Counted from the stretch's first letter, positions 36,680 to 45,885 are shown. The stretch: 64,000 nt of DNA from Bradyrhizobium sp. OK095 (GCF_900109945.1 NZ_FOBX01000005.1:186001-250000); one strand, 5' to 3'. Notes: generated by a model from the letters alone, not told the origin. Made by a program: numbers and translations.

Positions 36680-37459
36680 TCAGGCGTGAATGGCCAGTTG
36701 TCCGGCGATCGCTTGCGCGACCGCGCGCATGTCGCGCGCAAGCGCCAGCGAGGTGGCGCGGTCCAGCTGGCTGCCGAGGCCGACGGCCGCGACGGTGTGC
36801 GAGATCGTCCCCCTTGAGTTCAGGACAGGTACCGCGACGATCGTCACGCCGGCAATGTAATTGCCGCGATCGATGCTGAATCCCTGCTTGCGCACCTGGT
36901 CGACTTCCTTGCGCCAGGCATCATAGGTCGGCGCGTTGTGCCAGCGCAGCAGGCGAAAACGCTTCTCGATCTCTTTCTCCGGCTGGCCGCTGAAGGCAGC
37001 GACGCAACGGCCCGTAGCGCTGATCAACGCCGGAAAGCGGCTGCCGATGTCGACATGAAGCCGCACCGGCGCCTGGCTGCGCGCCAGCGCGACGACGATC
37101 ATGTTGTCCAGATCCGGCACCTCGACACCGATCGCCATGACGCCGTAGCGGCTCGATAACTCTTCGAGCTTCGGCCGCATCAGGCTGGGAAAGTCGGCGG
37201 CATTCTCGAGCACGGCGCGCGCCAGCGGCAGCATGCCGACGCCGACGCTGTAGCGCTTGGTCTGCGGATCGACCTGCAGCAAATCCTCCGCCAGCAGCGC
37301 GCGCACGATGTGCAACGCCGTGCTCGGCACCAAATCGAGAGTTTCCGCAATCGTCTTGAGACTCTGCGGCGTGGGGCTGCGGCTGAGCAGGCGGAGGATG
37401 GCGACGGCGCGCGTGACTGCGGGGACGGCACGGACGCGGGGTGATTTGGCATTCGGCAT
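36680..37459 (-). CDS. IclR-family transcriptional regulator
   Basis: A 259-residue regulator with N-terminal winged helix (VPAVTRAVAILRLLSRSP, SLKTIAETLDLVPSTALHIVRAL) and a C-terminal effector-binding domain. IclR regulators often control aromatic- or organic-acid catabolism and sit divergent from the target, as here: the ligase-dehydratase-CoA-transferase genes start 169 bp away on the other strand. ATG at 37459 fits; an extension to 37579 is not supported. Confidence 0.92.
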   Translation of the reverse strand: MPNAKSPRVRAVPAVTRAVAILRLLSRSPTPQSLKTIAETLDLVPSTALHIVRALLAEDLLQVDPQTKRYSVGVGMLPLARAVLENAADFPSLMRPKLEELSSRYGVMAIGVEVPDLDNMIVVALARSQAPVRLHVDIGSRFPALISATGRCVAAFSGQPEKEIEKRFRLLRWHNAPTYDAWRKEVDQVRKQGFSIDRGNYIAGVTIVAVPVLNSRGTISHTVAAVGLGSQLDRATSLALARDMRAVAQAIAGQLAIHA

Positions 37460-37565
37460 GAGCGTATCGGTACAACAGCGGCCGGAGCGCAACAACATCA
37501 TCTCATCGCGGCGGCGCCTGCTCCGCTTAGATCGCTCCGGTCGCGCGGCAGCGATCGAAGGAGGA

Positions 37566-37579
37566 TTGTATATGTACAA
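37566..37579. promoter_or_regulatory. Candidate IclR operator
   Basis: TTGTA (37566-37570) and TACAA (37575-37579) are perfect inverted arms around a 4-bp centre. A direct repeat ACAATT occurs at 37576-37581 and 37596-37601. The site sits in the divergent promoter of the ligase operon and the iclR-type gene, a usual position for IclR binding. Confidence 0.45.
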
Positions 37580-37627
37580 TTGGTGGTGCTATTTGACAAT
37601 TAGCGCGTCGTCGGTATCTTGCCGGCC

Positions 37628-39187
37628 ATGACCAAGCTGACCGACTACACAAGCTACGCCGCCGCGCAGACGATCTTCTCCCCGGAGAAGCTCTGGGAAT
37701 TGTTCGACGGCAATCGCGCGCAGCTGAACATCGCGCATGAATGCATCGACCGGCACGCCGGCCGTTCCAATCCGGCCGTGATCGTCGTTCGCGCGGACGG
37801 GCCGGACGAGGTGCTGGGCTTTGCCGAGCTCGCGGAAGCGTCCTCGCGCTTCGCGCATGATCTGGTGAGCCGCGGGATCAAGGCCGGCGATCGCGTCGCG
37901 ATCATGCTCGAACCCTCACGCGCCTTCTACGTGTCGGTGTTCGGCACCATGAAAGCCGGCGCCATTGCGGTGCCGCTGTTCACGCTGTTCGGGCCTGATG
38001 GCGTCAAGCTGCGCGTCGACGATTGCAAGCCGCGGCTGATCGTGACCAATGCGGAGAAGGCGCAGCTGCTCGCCGGGATCGGCACCGAGGTGGTGGTCGC
38101 CGACGACGCTTTCCTCAACGAGCTGCAACGCTTCGCGCCGCACTTCACGCCCGACACGGCGGCCGACGCGATGGCCCTGTTTCAGTATACGTCGGGCACG
38201 ACGCGCGAATTGCCCGAGGCGGTCAAGCACACCCATCGTTCGATCGTGACGCTGATGGTCGCCGCGCTGTACGGCACCGGCCTGCGCCCGGGCGATCGCT
38301 TCATCTGCCCGTCGTCGCCGGCATGGGGACACGGGCTCTGGCACGGCACGCTGGCGCCGCTGGCGCTCGGCATCACCATCGGCGCCTATGCCGGCAAGTT
38401 CAATCCGGAGCGCCTGCTGGCTGCGCTGGAGCAGCATCAATTCACCAACATCTCGGCGGCCGCCACGCATTACCGCATGATGCGGAATTCAGGCGCTGCC
38501 CCGCGCTACCGCTACGCGCTGGAGAAATTGTCGTTCACCGGCGAGCCGATCGACAGCGAGACGACAGCTTTCGTCAACGACACCTTCGGCCACCAGGTCT
38601 GCAGCATGTACGGCACCACCGAGATCGGCGTGATCCTGGTGAGCTATCCCGGCGCGCGCGATTTCGTCGTCAAGCCGGGATCCCTCGGCAAGCCGATCCC
38701 CGGCGGCCGCGTTGAGGTGCAAGACGCCGAAGGGCGGCCATGCGCGACCGGTGTGACCGGCGAGCTGAAGGTCTGGCGCCGTGGCGCGTGGATCGCGACC
38801 AAGGACCTCGGGCGCATCGACGAGGACGGGTACTTTTATCACGGCGGCCGGGCCGACGACGTCATCATCTCGGCGGGCTGGACCATGAGCGCGGTCGAAA
38901 TCGAGGATGCGATCCTCAAGCATCCAGAGGTCCGCGAGGCCGCGGCCATCGGCGTCCCCGATCCGCTGCGCGGTCAGGTGGTGAAGGCCTTCGTGGTCAC
39001 GGAACGGCCGGGCGATACGGCCTTCGAGCACGAGATCCAGGACGTCGTGCGCCAGCGCCTCAGCCATCACGAATATCCGCGCCTCGTCAGCTTCGTCACG
39101 GAGTTGCCGAAGACGCCGGCCGGCAAGGTCAATCGCAAGGTGCTGCGCGACCGCGAAGCGATCAAACAATCAGAAGCAACGAGCTAG
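37628..39187 (+). CDS. AMP-forming acyl-CoA synthetase (carboxylate--CoA ligase)
   Basis: A 519-residue ANL-family ligase that activates a carboxylic acid to its CoA thioester. Family motifs include SMYGTTEIG, KDLGRIDEDGYFYHGGRADDV and the C-terminal catalytic lysine in TPAGKVNRK. The P-loop-like motif is unusual: TSGTTRELPEAVKHTHR replaces the normal TSGTTGxPKxV, with one extra residue and no lysine. Length and domain layout match benzoate/medium-chain-type ligases, but substrate is not assigned. ATG at 37628, first gene of a four-gene rightward cluster. Confidence 0.9.
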   Translation: MTKLTDYTSYAAAQTIFSPEKLWELFDGNRAQLNIAHECIDRHAGRSNPAVIVVRADGPDEVLGFAELAEASSRFAHDLVSRGIKAGDRVAIMLEPSRAFYVSVFGTMKAGAIAVPLFTLFGPDGVKLRVDDCKPRLIVTNAEKAQLLAGIGTEVVVADDAFLNELQRFAPHFTPDTAADAMALFQYTSGTTRELPEAVKHTHRSIVTLMVAALYGTGLRPGDRFICPSSPAWGHGLWHGTLAPLALGITIGAYAGKFNPERLLAALEQHQFTNISAAATHYRMMRNSGAAPRYRYALEKLSFTGEPIDSETTAFVNDTFGHQVCSMYGTTEIGVILVSYPGARDFVVKPGSLGKPIPGGRVEVQDAEGRPCATGVTGELKVWRRGAWIATKDLGRIDEDGYFYHGGRADDVIISAGWTMSAVEIEDAILKHPEVREAAAIGVPDPLRGQVVKAFVVTERPGDTAFEHEIQDVVRQRLSHHEYPRLVSFVTELPKTPAGKVNRKVLRDREAIKQSEATS

Positions 39188-39202
39188 AGGAAGGAACGTC
39201 AC

Positions 39203-40342
39203 ATGCTGGACAAGATCGAAACCAGATTTCCGAAGATCACCGAAGAGGGCCTCGACGATTTGCGCAAGCGCATCGGCGTCACCATCGGCGTGACCGCCGA
39301 GCCCTGGTGCTACGAGGCGACGCGCGACAACATCCGTCACTACGCGCACGGCATCGGCGACGATAACCCGCTCTGGTGCGATCCCGATTACGCCGCCAAG
39401 TCCAGCTATGGCGGCATCGTCGCGCTGCCGAGCTTCCTGTTCTCGACCAGCCGCATCGTGTCGGGTTATGTCGGCGGCATGCCCGGCGTCCACGCGATGT
39501 GGTCGGGCGCGGACTGGACGTGGCACAAGGCTGTCAGGCGCAACGACGTGATTTCGACCGAGGCCAAGCTGAAGGATCTCGTCGAGCATCAGACGCGCTT
39601 TGCCGGCCGGGCGATCCAGCAGACCTATCACGTCGATTTCTTCAACCAGCAGGGCGACCTCGTCGCCGAAGCCGACAGCTGGTGCTTCAGGACCGAGCGC
39701 GACCACGCGCGCGACCAGGGCACCAAATACAGCGAGGTCAAGGCCCGTGCGCCGCGCCGGTACAGCGACGAGGAGCTTGCCGCAGCCTACAAGCACTATG
39801 CCGACGAGCGGATTCAGGGCTCGCGTCCGCGCTACTGGCAGGACGTCACCGAAGGCGAGGCGTTGCCGGTGATGCTGAAGGGCCCGATGACGGTCACCGG
39901 CTTCATCGCCTATGCGCAAGGCTGGGGCGGTCTCTATATCCGCGCCAACAAGCTCGCCTGGAAGCTGCAGGACGCCCATCGCGGTCTCGGCATTCCGAAC
40001 CGCTTCAATATCCCCGATTGTCCCGAGCGCGTGCACTGGGAAGAAGAGTTCGCGCTCGAAGTCGGCGCACCCGGCGCCTATGATTACGGTCCGGAGCGCT
40101 GCTCCTGGCTGACCCATCACCTCACCAACTGGATGGGCGATGACGGTTTCCTGCGCCGCGCCACCTGCAAGATCCGCCGGCACAATCCCGAGGGCGACAT
40201 CCTGTTCATCAAGGGCAAGGTGAAGCGCAAGTTCGTCGAGAACGGCCGTCACCTCGTCGAGATCGAACAGGAAGCGCGCAACCAGGACGATGAGCTCTCC
40301 GTGCTCGGCACCGGCATCGTGGAATTGCCAAGCCGCAGCTGA
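39203..40342 (+). CDS. MaoC/FAS1-like acyl-CoA dehydratase
   Basis: A 379-residue double hot-dog protein with a MaoC N-type (FAS1_DH) first half. The YAHGIGDDNPLWCDP segment corresponds to the GDxNPxH hydratase motif, but the usual histidine is W here, as in some MaoC_dehydrat_N members. It probably hydrates an enoyl-CoA or is an acyl-CoA dehydratase. Starts 15 bp after the ligase stop; part of the same operon. Confidence 0.85.
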   Translation: MLDKIETRFPKITEEGLDDLRKRIGVTIGVTAEPWCYEATRDNIRHYAHGIGDDNPLWCDPDYAAKSSYGGIVALPSFLFSTSRIVSGYVGGMPGVHAMWSGADWTWHKAVRRNDVISTEAKLKDLVEHQTRFAGRAIQQTYHVDFFNQQGDLVAEADSWCFRTERDHARDQGTKYSEVKARAPRRYSDEELAAAYKHYADERIQGSRPRYWQDVTEGEALPVMLKGPMTVTGFIAYAQGWGGLYIRANKLAWKLQDAHRGLGIPNRFNIPDCPERVHWEEEFALEVGAPGAYDYGPERCSWLTHHLTNWMGDDGFLRRATCKIRRHNPEGDILFIKGKVKRKFVENGRHLVEIEQEARNQDDELSVLGTGIVELPSRS

Positions 40343-40360
40343 CAAATACCAACTGGGCGA

Positions 40361-41590
40361 ATGAACATGCCCGAACCTGATCTCACGCGCGGAGCGGTGA
40401 CCGGCCTCAAGGTCGTCGATCTCTCGCGCGTGCTGGCGGGGCCGCTGTGTACGCAGATGCTGGCCGATCATGGCGCCGACGTCGTCAAGATCGAGCCACC
40501 GTCAGGCGATGAGACCCGCGGTCTCGGGCCACCGTTCGATGCGGCCGGACAAGCGGCGTATTTTGGCGCCGTCAACCGCGGCAAGCGCGGCATGGCGCTC
40601 GACCTGTCGCGCGCGGAGGGGTGCGCCGTGCTCGACGCCCTGTTGAAGGACGCCGACGTGCTGGTGGAGAATTTCCTGCCCGGCACCATGGAGCGCTGGG
40701 GGCTCGGATACGAGGCGCATTTGTCGGCGCGCTTCCCGCGATTGATCTACTGCGCGATCTCGGGCTTCGGCGCTGACGGGCCGCTCGGCGGATTGCCCGG
40801 CTACGATGCCGTGCTCCAGGCCATGTGCGGCCTGATGAGCATTAACGGGACGCAGGATTCGGGCGCCACGCGCGTCGGCGTTCCCATCGTCGATTACGTC
40901 ACCGGTTACAATGCGCTCACCGGCGTATTGCTGGCGCTCGCGGCGCGCGAACGGACCGGACGGGGGCAGCGCGTCGAGGTGACGCTGTTCGACACCGCGC
41001 TCGGCCTGCTGGTGCCACACGCGGCGAACTGGATCTGCTCTGGCAATGTGCCGGGCCGCCTCGGCAGCGCCCATCCCAACATCGCGCCTTACGACAAGTT
41101 CGCGGCGGCCGACGGCGAGATATTTCTCGGCATCCTCAATGACGGCCAGTTCCGCCGCTTCTGCCAGAAGGTAAGACGCGGAGACCTGCTGGACGACCCA
41201 CGTTTCCGCACCAACGCCGATCGGCTCCGTCACGTAGCAGCGCTTCGCACCGAGCTGGAGCGTACACTGGCCCGATTCAAGTCCGACGATCTCTGCCGAG
41301 ACTTGATGCAGGCGGGTGTTCCCGCGGGCGTGGTCAACACGGTGCCGCAGGCGTTCGCGCAAGCCCACGTCGCCCACCGCGATATGCTGGTCGAAAGCGA
41401 GGGCCATCGCGCACCCGGCATTCCCGTGAAGCTGGCGCAGACGCCGGGCAGCACCGGGCGGCGGCCGCCGCGCTTTGGCGAGCATGCCCGCGAAATTCTG
41501 GCGGATGCCGGTTTTGACGAGGCGATGATCGACCGCCTGATCGACGCAGGCATCGTCATGCCGCAAAGGAAGGACACCGCGCAACGATAA
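40361..41590 (+). CDS. Class III CoA-transferase (CaiB/BaiF family)
   Basis: A 409-residue family III CoA-transferase. The N-terminal VVDLSRVLAGPLCTQMLADHGADVVKIE is diagnostic, and GVPIVDYVTGYNA holds the catalytic aspartate. It moves CoA between carboxylic acids, so it could supply or reuse CoA in the pathway of its neighbours. Starts 18 bp after the dehydratase stop. Confidence 0.93.
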   Translation: MNMPEPDLTRGAVTGLKVVDLSRVLAGPLCTQMLADHGADVVKIEPPSGDETRGLGPPFDAAGQAAYFGAVNRGKRGMALDLSRAEGCAVLDALLKDADVLVENFLPGTMERWGLGYEAHLSARFPRLIYCAISGFGADGPLGGLPGYDAVLQAMCGLMSINGTQDSGATRVGVPIVDYVTGYNALTGVLLALAARERTGRGQRVEVTLFDTALGLLVPHAANWICSGNVPGRLGSAHPNIAPYDKFAAADGEIFLGILNDGQFRRFCQKVRRGDLLDDPRFRTNADRLRHVAALRTELERTLARFKSDDLCRDLMQAGVPAGVVNTVPQAFAQAHVAHRDMLVESEGHRAPGIPVKLAQTPGSTGRRPPRFGEHAREILADAGFDEAMIDRLIDAGIVMPQRKDTAQR

Positions 41591-41638
41591 GAAGGCGACT
41601 AGGAAAATAATCAAAATAAATAGTGAGAGGAAACGATC

Positions 41639-42601
41639 ATGCTGAAATCCGCGAGATGGGCCGTGGGATTGCTGGCCCTGCTATGGAGTTGCGCGAGCCT
41701 TGCGCAAAACTATCCGACCAGGCCGGTCAGGATCATCGTTCCCTATCAGGCCGGCCAGGGCACCGACGTCGTGGCGCGATACCTCGCCGACCATCTGTCA
41801 CGCACGCTGGGCCAGCGCTTCTATGTCGAGAACAAGCCCGGTGCCGGCGGCAATATCGGTGCCGAACAGGCGGCGCATTCGGAGCCCGACGGCTACACGC
41901 TGCTGATGGGCACCAATGCCACCCAGACCATGAACGAATTCATGTATCCTTCGATGGGTTTCGCGCCCGACAAGGACTTTGCTCCGATCATCCTGGTCGG
42001 CAAGCTTCCGCTGGTGATCACGGCCAGTCCGTCGTTTGCCGGAAACAACGTGGTCGACCTGATCGCAGCCGCCAAGGCGAAGCCCGACAGGATCGACATC
42101 GCCCTGCCGAGCACGACGGCGCGTGTCATCTTCGAGTTTCTCAAGGATGTGACCGGCGCGCCGATGTTCGGCGTTCCCTACAAGGGCTCGGCAACGGCGA
42201 TGACCGACGTGCTCGGCGGACAGGTGCCGCTGCTGATCGATACGGTGACCGCGGTGCGCACCCAGATCGAGGATGGCAAGCTGAAGGCGCTCGGCGTCAC
42301 CGTGCTGAAGCCGAGCGAGCTGTTGCCGGGCGTGAAACCGGTCGCCGAGCAGGGCGTGCCGGATTTCGAGATGGCGGGATGGAATGCCTTCTACGCGCCC
42401 CGCGACACGCCGCAGGCCATCATCGAGCTTCTGAACGGCGAGTTCGCCAAGGCGCTCGCCCTGCCCGAGACGCGGAAACGACTCCAGGAGCTCGGATTCG
42501 ATCCGGCCGGCGGCACGCCGACGGACCTTGCCCGATTCGAGAAACGGGAGCGGCTCAAATGGGGCCCTGTGATCAAGGCCACGGGCCTACAGGGCGGCTG
42601 A
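41639..42601 (+). CDS. Tripartite tricarboxylate transporter (Bug family) periplasmic binding protein
   Basis: A 320-residue extracytoplasmic receptor with signal peptide (ending SCASLAQ) and the Bug/TctC features YPTRPVRIIVPYQAGQGTDVVAR and VENKPGAGGNIGAEQAA. It delivers carboxylates to TctAB membrane proteins, but none are encoded in this window. As last gene of the cluster it probably binds the acid that the ligase activates. A plus-strand frame from 41623 is a shifted shadow. Confidence 0.93.
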   Translation: MLKSARWAVGLLALLWSCASLAQNYPTRPVRIIVPYQAGQGTDVVARYLADHLSRTLGQRFYVENKPGAGGNIGAEQAAHSEPDGYTLLMGTNATQTMNEFMYPSMGFAPDKDFAPIILVGKLPLVITASPSFAGNNVVDLIAAAKAKPDRIDIALPSTTARVIFEFLKDVTGAPMFGVPYKGSATAMTDVLGGQVPLLIDTVTAVRTQIEDGKLKALGVTVLKPSELLPGVKPVAEQGVPDFEMAGWNAFYAPRDTPQAIIELLNGEFAKALALPETRKRLQELGFDPAGGTPTDLARFEKRERLKWGPVIKATGLQGG

Positions 42602-42618
42602 TGCCCCTTGCAGCGAGA

Positions 42619-43482
42619 TCAGGTTCTGCGCTCGCGCACAGAGCCTTCCTGCGCCACTGAAGCCACCAGCGTCCCATCCGGCTTGAAGATGAGGCCGCGG
42701 CTCAAGCCGCGTCCGCCTTGCGCGCTCGGCGAATCCTGGGCGTAGAGCAGCCATTCGTCGGCGCGGAACGGGCGGTGGAACCACATCGCGTGATCGAGGC
42801 TCGCCGGCATCATGCGCTTGTCGAACAGCGTGCGGCCGTAGCGCGCCATGATCGCGTCGAGCAGCGAGAAGTCCGAGGCGTAGGCGAGCGCGCACAGATG
42901 CAGCGCGGGATCATCAGGAAGTTTTGCGGCCGTGCGGATCCAGATATGGATGCGGCCGTCATCGACCTTCTGGCCGAAATAGCGGCCGATCTCGACCGGT
43001 CGCAATTCAATCGGGCGATCCATCTCATAATAGCGGCGGATGAACTCCGGCATCTCCTTGAACTGCGGCTGCTTTGCAACCTCCTCCGCGGTCAGTTTTT
43101 CCGGCGGCGGCACATCAGGCATCTTGTCCTGGTGATCGAACGCGCTTTCCTCCTCGGCGTGAAACGACACCATGATCGAGAAGATCGCGTTGCCGTGCTG
43201 GATCGCGGTGACGCGGCGGGTCGAATAGCTCTTGCCGTCGCGCAGGCGCTCGACCTGGTAGATGATCGGAACCTGCGGGTCGCCGGGCAGGATGAAATAG
43301 CAATGCAGCGAATGCGGCAGCCGGCCCTCGACGGTGCGGCAGGCCGCAACCATCGCCTGCCCGATCACCTGGCCGCCAAAGACCCGCTGCCAGTCCGTCT
43401 TCGGGCTGTTGCCGCGAAACAAATTCACCTCGAGCTGTTCGAGGTCGAGGATCGAAATCAGGTCGAACAGGCTCTTGGACAT
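42619..43482 (-). CDS. tesB: Acyl-CoA thioesterase II (TesB)
   Basis: Double hot-dog thioesterase that hydrolyses medium/long-chain acyl-CoAs. The 287-residue product has TDWQRVFGGQVIGQAMVAA, the catalytic-region segment LHLCALAYASDFSLLDAI and LDHAMWFHRPFRADEWLLY. The stop is 18 bp from that of the Bug-family receptor gene, in convergent orientation. ATG at 43482 fits family. Confidence 0.96.
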   Translation of the reverse strand: MSKSLFDLISILDLEQLEVNLFRGNSPKTDWQRVFGGQVIGQAMVAACRTVEGRLPHSLHCYFILPGDPQVPIIYQVERLRDGKSYSTRRVTAIQHGNAIFSIMVSFHAEEESAFDHQDKMPDVPPPEKLTAEEVAKQPQFKEMPEFIRRYYEMDRPIELRPVEIGRYFGQKVDDGRIHIWIRTAAKLPDDPALHLCALAYASDFSLLDAIMARYGRTLFDKRMMPASLDHAMWFHRPFRADEWLLYAQDSPSAQGGRGLSRGLIFKPDGTLVASVAQEGSVRERRT

Positions 43483-43501
43483 GGCGTGAACTTTCTTGCC
43501 G

Positions 43502-43529
43502 TCATTCCGGGTCGGATGCTCCGGAATGA
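43502..43529. repeat. Small palindrome between tesB and the UbiH-type gene
   Basis: TCATTCCGG (43502-43510) and CCGGAATGA (43521-43529) are perfect inverted arms around a 10-nt loop. It resembles arms of the longer intergenic repeats in this window and lies in the divergent promoter gap. Confidence 0.6.
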
Positions 43530-43618
43530 TACAATAGGGGCTTCCGCCCTTGTTTCACCTCACTGTTTCGCCCAGCTATAGTCTGCTAGCAAGACCGAGA
43601 ATTGACTGGGATTTTGGT

Positions 43619-44839
43619 ATGTCGGTACAGGGTAGCATTGTCATTGGCGGCGGCGCGTTTGCCGGCCTCGCGCTGGCTCTGGCGTTGCGTCAGGGGCTGG
43701 GACCTGAGATTCCCGTCATCGTCGCCGACCCGGCGCTCAGCCAACGGCCGAGCCGCGACCCACGCGCCACTGCGATCGTGGCCGCCTGCCGCCGCCTGTT
43801 CGAGGCGATCGGCGCCTGGGACGACGTCAAGGGCGAGGCGCAGCCGATCCTCGACATGGTCGTGACCGATTCCAAGCTGGAAGACGCCACCCGTCCGGTG
43901 TTTTTGAATTTTGCCGGCGATGTCGCGCCCGGCGAGCCCTTCGCGCACATGGTCGAGAACCGCCGCCTGATCGATGCGCTGGTGCTGCGCGCCGAGGCCG
44001 AGGGCATCGATCTCCGCGCCACCACCGTGGCATCCTACGACGCGCGCGCCGAAGGCATCGACGTGACGCTTGGCGACGGCAGCGTGATCGCGGCCAGCCT
44101 CCTCGTTGCCGCCGATGGCGCGAAGTCGAAGCTGCGCGAGCGCGCCGGCATCGCCACCCATGGCTGGGAATATGACCAATCCGGTATCGTCGTCACCGTC
44201 GGCCATGAGCGCGATCATGAGGGCCGCGCGGAGGAGCACTTTCTGCCGGCGGGCCCTTTCGCGATTCTGCCGCTCTCGGGCAAGCGCTCGTCGCTGGTGT
44301 GGACCGAGCGCCGCAGCGAGGCCGCGCGCATCATTGGACTGAGCGACGAAGAGTTTCATGGCGAGCTCGAGCAGCGTTTTGGCCTGCATCTCGGCGAGGT
44401 GAAGGCGCTCGACAAGCCGCGTGCGTTCCCGCTGTCCTATTTCGTCGCGCGCTCCTTCATCGCCGAGCGCCTCGCGCTGGTCGGCGATTCCGCGCATGTC
44501 ATTCACCCCATTGCGGGCCAGGGTCTCAACATGGGGCTGAAGGATGTCGCAGCTCTGGCCGAGGTCGTGGTCGATGCCGCGCGGCTCGGCATGGATCTCG
44601 GTGGCGCCGACGTGCTGGAGCGCTACCAGCGCTGGCGCCGTTTCGACACCATGGCGATGGGCGTTGCCACCAACTCGCTGAACTTCCTGTTCTCCAACCA
44701 GTCGACGCTGCTGCGCACGGTGCGCGACATCGGCCTCGGGATCGTCGATCGCGCCCCGCCGCTGAAGAATCTCTTCATCCGCCAGGCTGCAGGGCTGACG
44801 GGCGAGATACCAAGGTTGCTGAAGGGCGAGGCGCTGTAG
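43619..44839 (+). CDS. UbiH/UbiF-type FAD-dependent hydroxylase (ubiquinone biosynthesis)
   Basis: A 406-residue FAD monooxygenase of the UbiH/COQ6 family. It has the dinucleotide-binding VIGGGAFAGLALALAL, and the second FAD motif LVGDSAHVIHPIAGQGLNMGLKDVAALAE. It hydroxylates a ring carbon in ubiquinone synthesis. The exact position (UbiH, UbiF or UbiI-like) cannot be told. ATG at 43619 chosen; an upstream TTG at 43550 is unlikely. Confidence 0.92.
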   Translation: MSVQGSIVIGGGAFAGLALALALRQGLGPEIPVIVADPALSQRPSRDPRATAIVAACRRLFEAIGAWDDVKGEAQPILDMVVTDSKLEDATRPVFLNFAGDVAPGEPFAHMVENRRLIDALVLRAEAEGIDLRATTVASYDARAEGIDVTLGDGSVIAASLLVAADGAKSKLRERAGIATHGWEYDQSGIVVTVGHERDHEGRAEEHFLPAGPFAILPLSGKRSSLVWTERRSEAARIIGLSDEEFHGELEQRFGLHLGEVKALDKPRAFPLSYFVARSFIAERLALVGDSAHVIHPIAGQGLNMGLKDVAALAEVVVDAARLGMDLGGADVLERYQRWRRFDTMAMGVATNSLNFLFSNQSTLLRTVRDIGLGIVDRAPPLKNLFIRQAAGLTGEIPRLLKGEAL

Positions 44840-44863
44840 GATTTTCGTTGTCGCTACAATCGC

Positions 44864-45002
44864 CGCTGTCGTCCCGGACAAGCGAAGCGCAGATCCGGGA
44901 CCCATACGCCGCAGCAATCATTTTGCGAAGACCAGGAGTTACCGGCTTCCCCCAAACTACTCCCTGTGGTTATGGATCCCCGCCTTCGCGGGGATGACAG
45001 CG
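44864..45002. repeat. Composite palindromic repeat, family C-like
   Basis: Outer arms CGCTGTC (44864-44870) and GACAGCG (44996-45002) enclose a first hairpin (TCCCGGA...TCCGGGA at 44872-44901) and a second (CCCCGC...GCGGGG at 44978-44993). It fills the gap between the convergent ubiH-type gene and the trm112-type gene. Such elements flank many genes in this group. Confidence 0.75.
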
Positions 45003-45047
45003 AATTTGTTGCACAGCCTTCGCGAAACAACTCCGGGCTACGCGTCC

Positions 45048-45245
45048 TCAATCGATCTTGCGCGCCTCTTCCGGCAGCATGATCGGGATGCCGTCGCGGA
45101 TCGGATAGGCGAGCTTGGCGCTGCGCGAGATCAGTTCCTGCTTCGCGGAATCGTACTCCAGCGGGCCCTTGGTCAGCGGGCAGACCAGGATCTCCAGCAG
45201 CTTGGGATCGACGCTGTTTTCGGGGCGTTCGGTGGGCGCGTTCAT
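45048..45245 (-). CDS. Trm112 family protein
   Basis: A 65-residue protein with the conserved [14 protein letters not shown] and the C-terminal [18 protein letters not shown]. Eukaryotic and archaeal Trm112 activates methyltransferases; the bacterial homologue is poorly known. Only one cysteine is present, so the zinc ribbon is degenerate. It is separated from the TetR-type gene by 45 bp. Confidence 0.92.
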   Translation of the reverse strand: MNAPTERPENSVDPKLLEILVCPLTKGPLEYDSAKQELISRSAKLAYPIRDGIPIMLPEEARKID

Positions 45246-45290
45246 CGTGGTCTCCGGCGGTCGCCTGCCTCTAGCATAGAAAATCGCGGT

Positions 45291-45821
45291 CTAGGCGGAA
45301 ACCATCCGCATAATTTCGTCAAGCAGACCCTGGAGCCGAGCCGCCGGCACCGGCGTGCCCGACAGGGCAAAGCCGAGAAACGTCCAGTACAGGATCTGCG
45401 CGCGGGCCTGCGCTGTTGCCGGGGCAAGCCCGCGTTTCCCGAGGAGTTGCTCGATATAATCGATCCTGCGGCGGTCGATCGCGCGGACCGCGGCTTGCGC
45501 GGCTGCATCGAACGCCGCCCAGTTGCGCACGGCACGCTCGACATCGAGCCGCGCGCCGAAGGTGCGCTGTAGCAGCGCTTGCAGCGGTTCGTCGCTTCCG
45601 GCCTCGACATCGGCGATGATCTGCTCCGCCGCGATCTCGCGCCAACGCTTCAGCACTGCGGCATGGAACGCGCCGAGATCGGCAAAATGCCAATAGAAGC
45701 TACCGCGCGAGACGCGCATAGCTTTTGCGAGCGGATCGGCCTTCAGGGCCGTGAAGCCATTTTTGGCGAGCGCCTTCAGGCCTTCCCTGATCCAGTCGTC
45801 GGCGGAGAGCTGCTCGGTCAT
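45291..45821 (-). CDS. TetR/AcrR-family transcriptional regulator
   Basis: A 176-residue regulator with N-terminal helix-turn-helix (DWIREGLKALAKNGFTALKADPLAKAMRVSRGSFYWHFAD). ATG at 45821 gives this; the longer open frame is an artefact. It is divergent from a small membrane-protein gene with two matching palindromes between, so it probably represses both itself and that gene. Ligand unknown. Confidence 0.93.
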   Translation of the reverse strand: MTEQLSADDWIREGLKALAKNGFTALKADPLAKAMRVSRGSFYWHFADLGAFHAAVLKRWREIAAEQIIADVEAGSDEPLQALLQRTFGARLDVERAVRNWAAFDAAAQAAVRAIDRRRIDYIEQLLGKRGLAPATAQARAQILYWTFLGFALSGTPVPAARLQGLLDEIMRMVSA

Positions 45822-45842
45822 GTCGGGTCCCGGAATCCGGCC

Positions 45843-45856
45843 ATACACTAGTGTAT
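45843..45856. promoter_or_regulatory. TetR operator O1
   Basis: ATACACTAGTGTAT is a perfect 14-bp palindrome located 22 bp upstream of the TetR ATG. It has the shared form ATACA-N4-TGTAT. Confidence 0.8.
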
Positions 45857-45885
45857 TGACAGGCGATGGACCAGCGCCTATCTCA

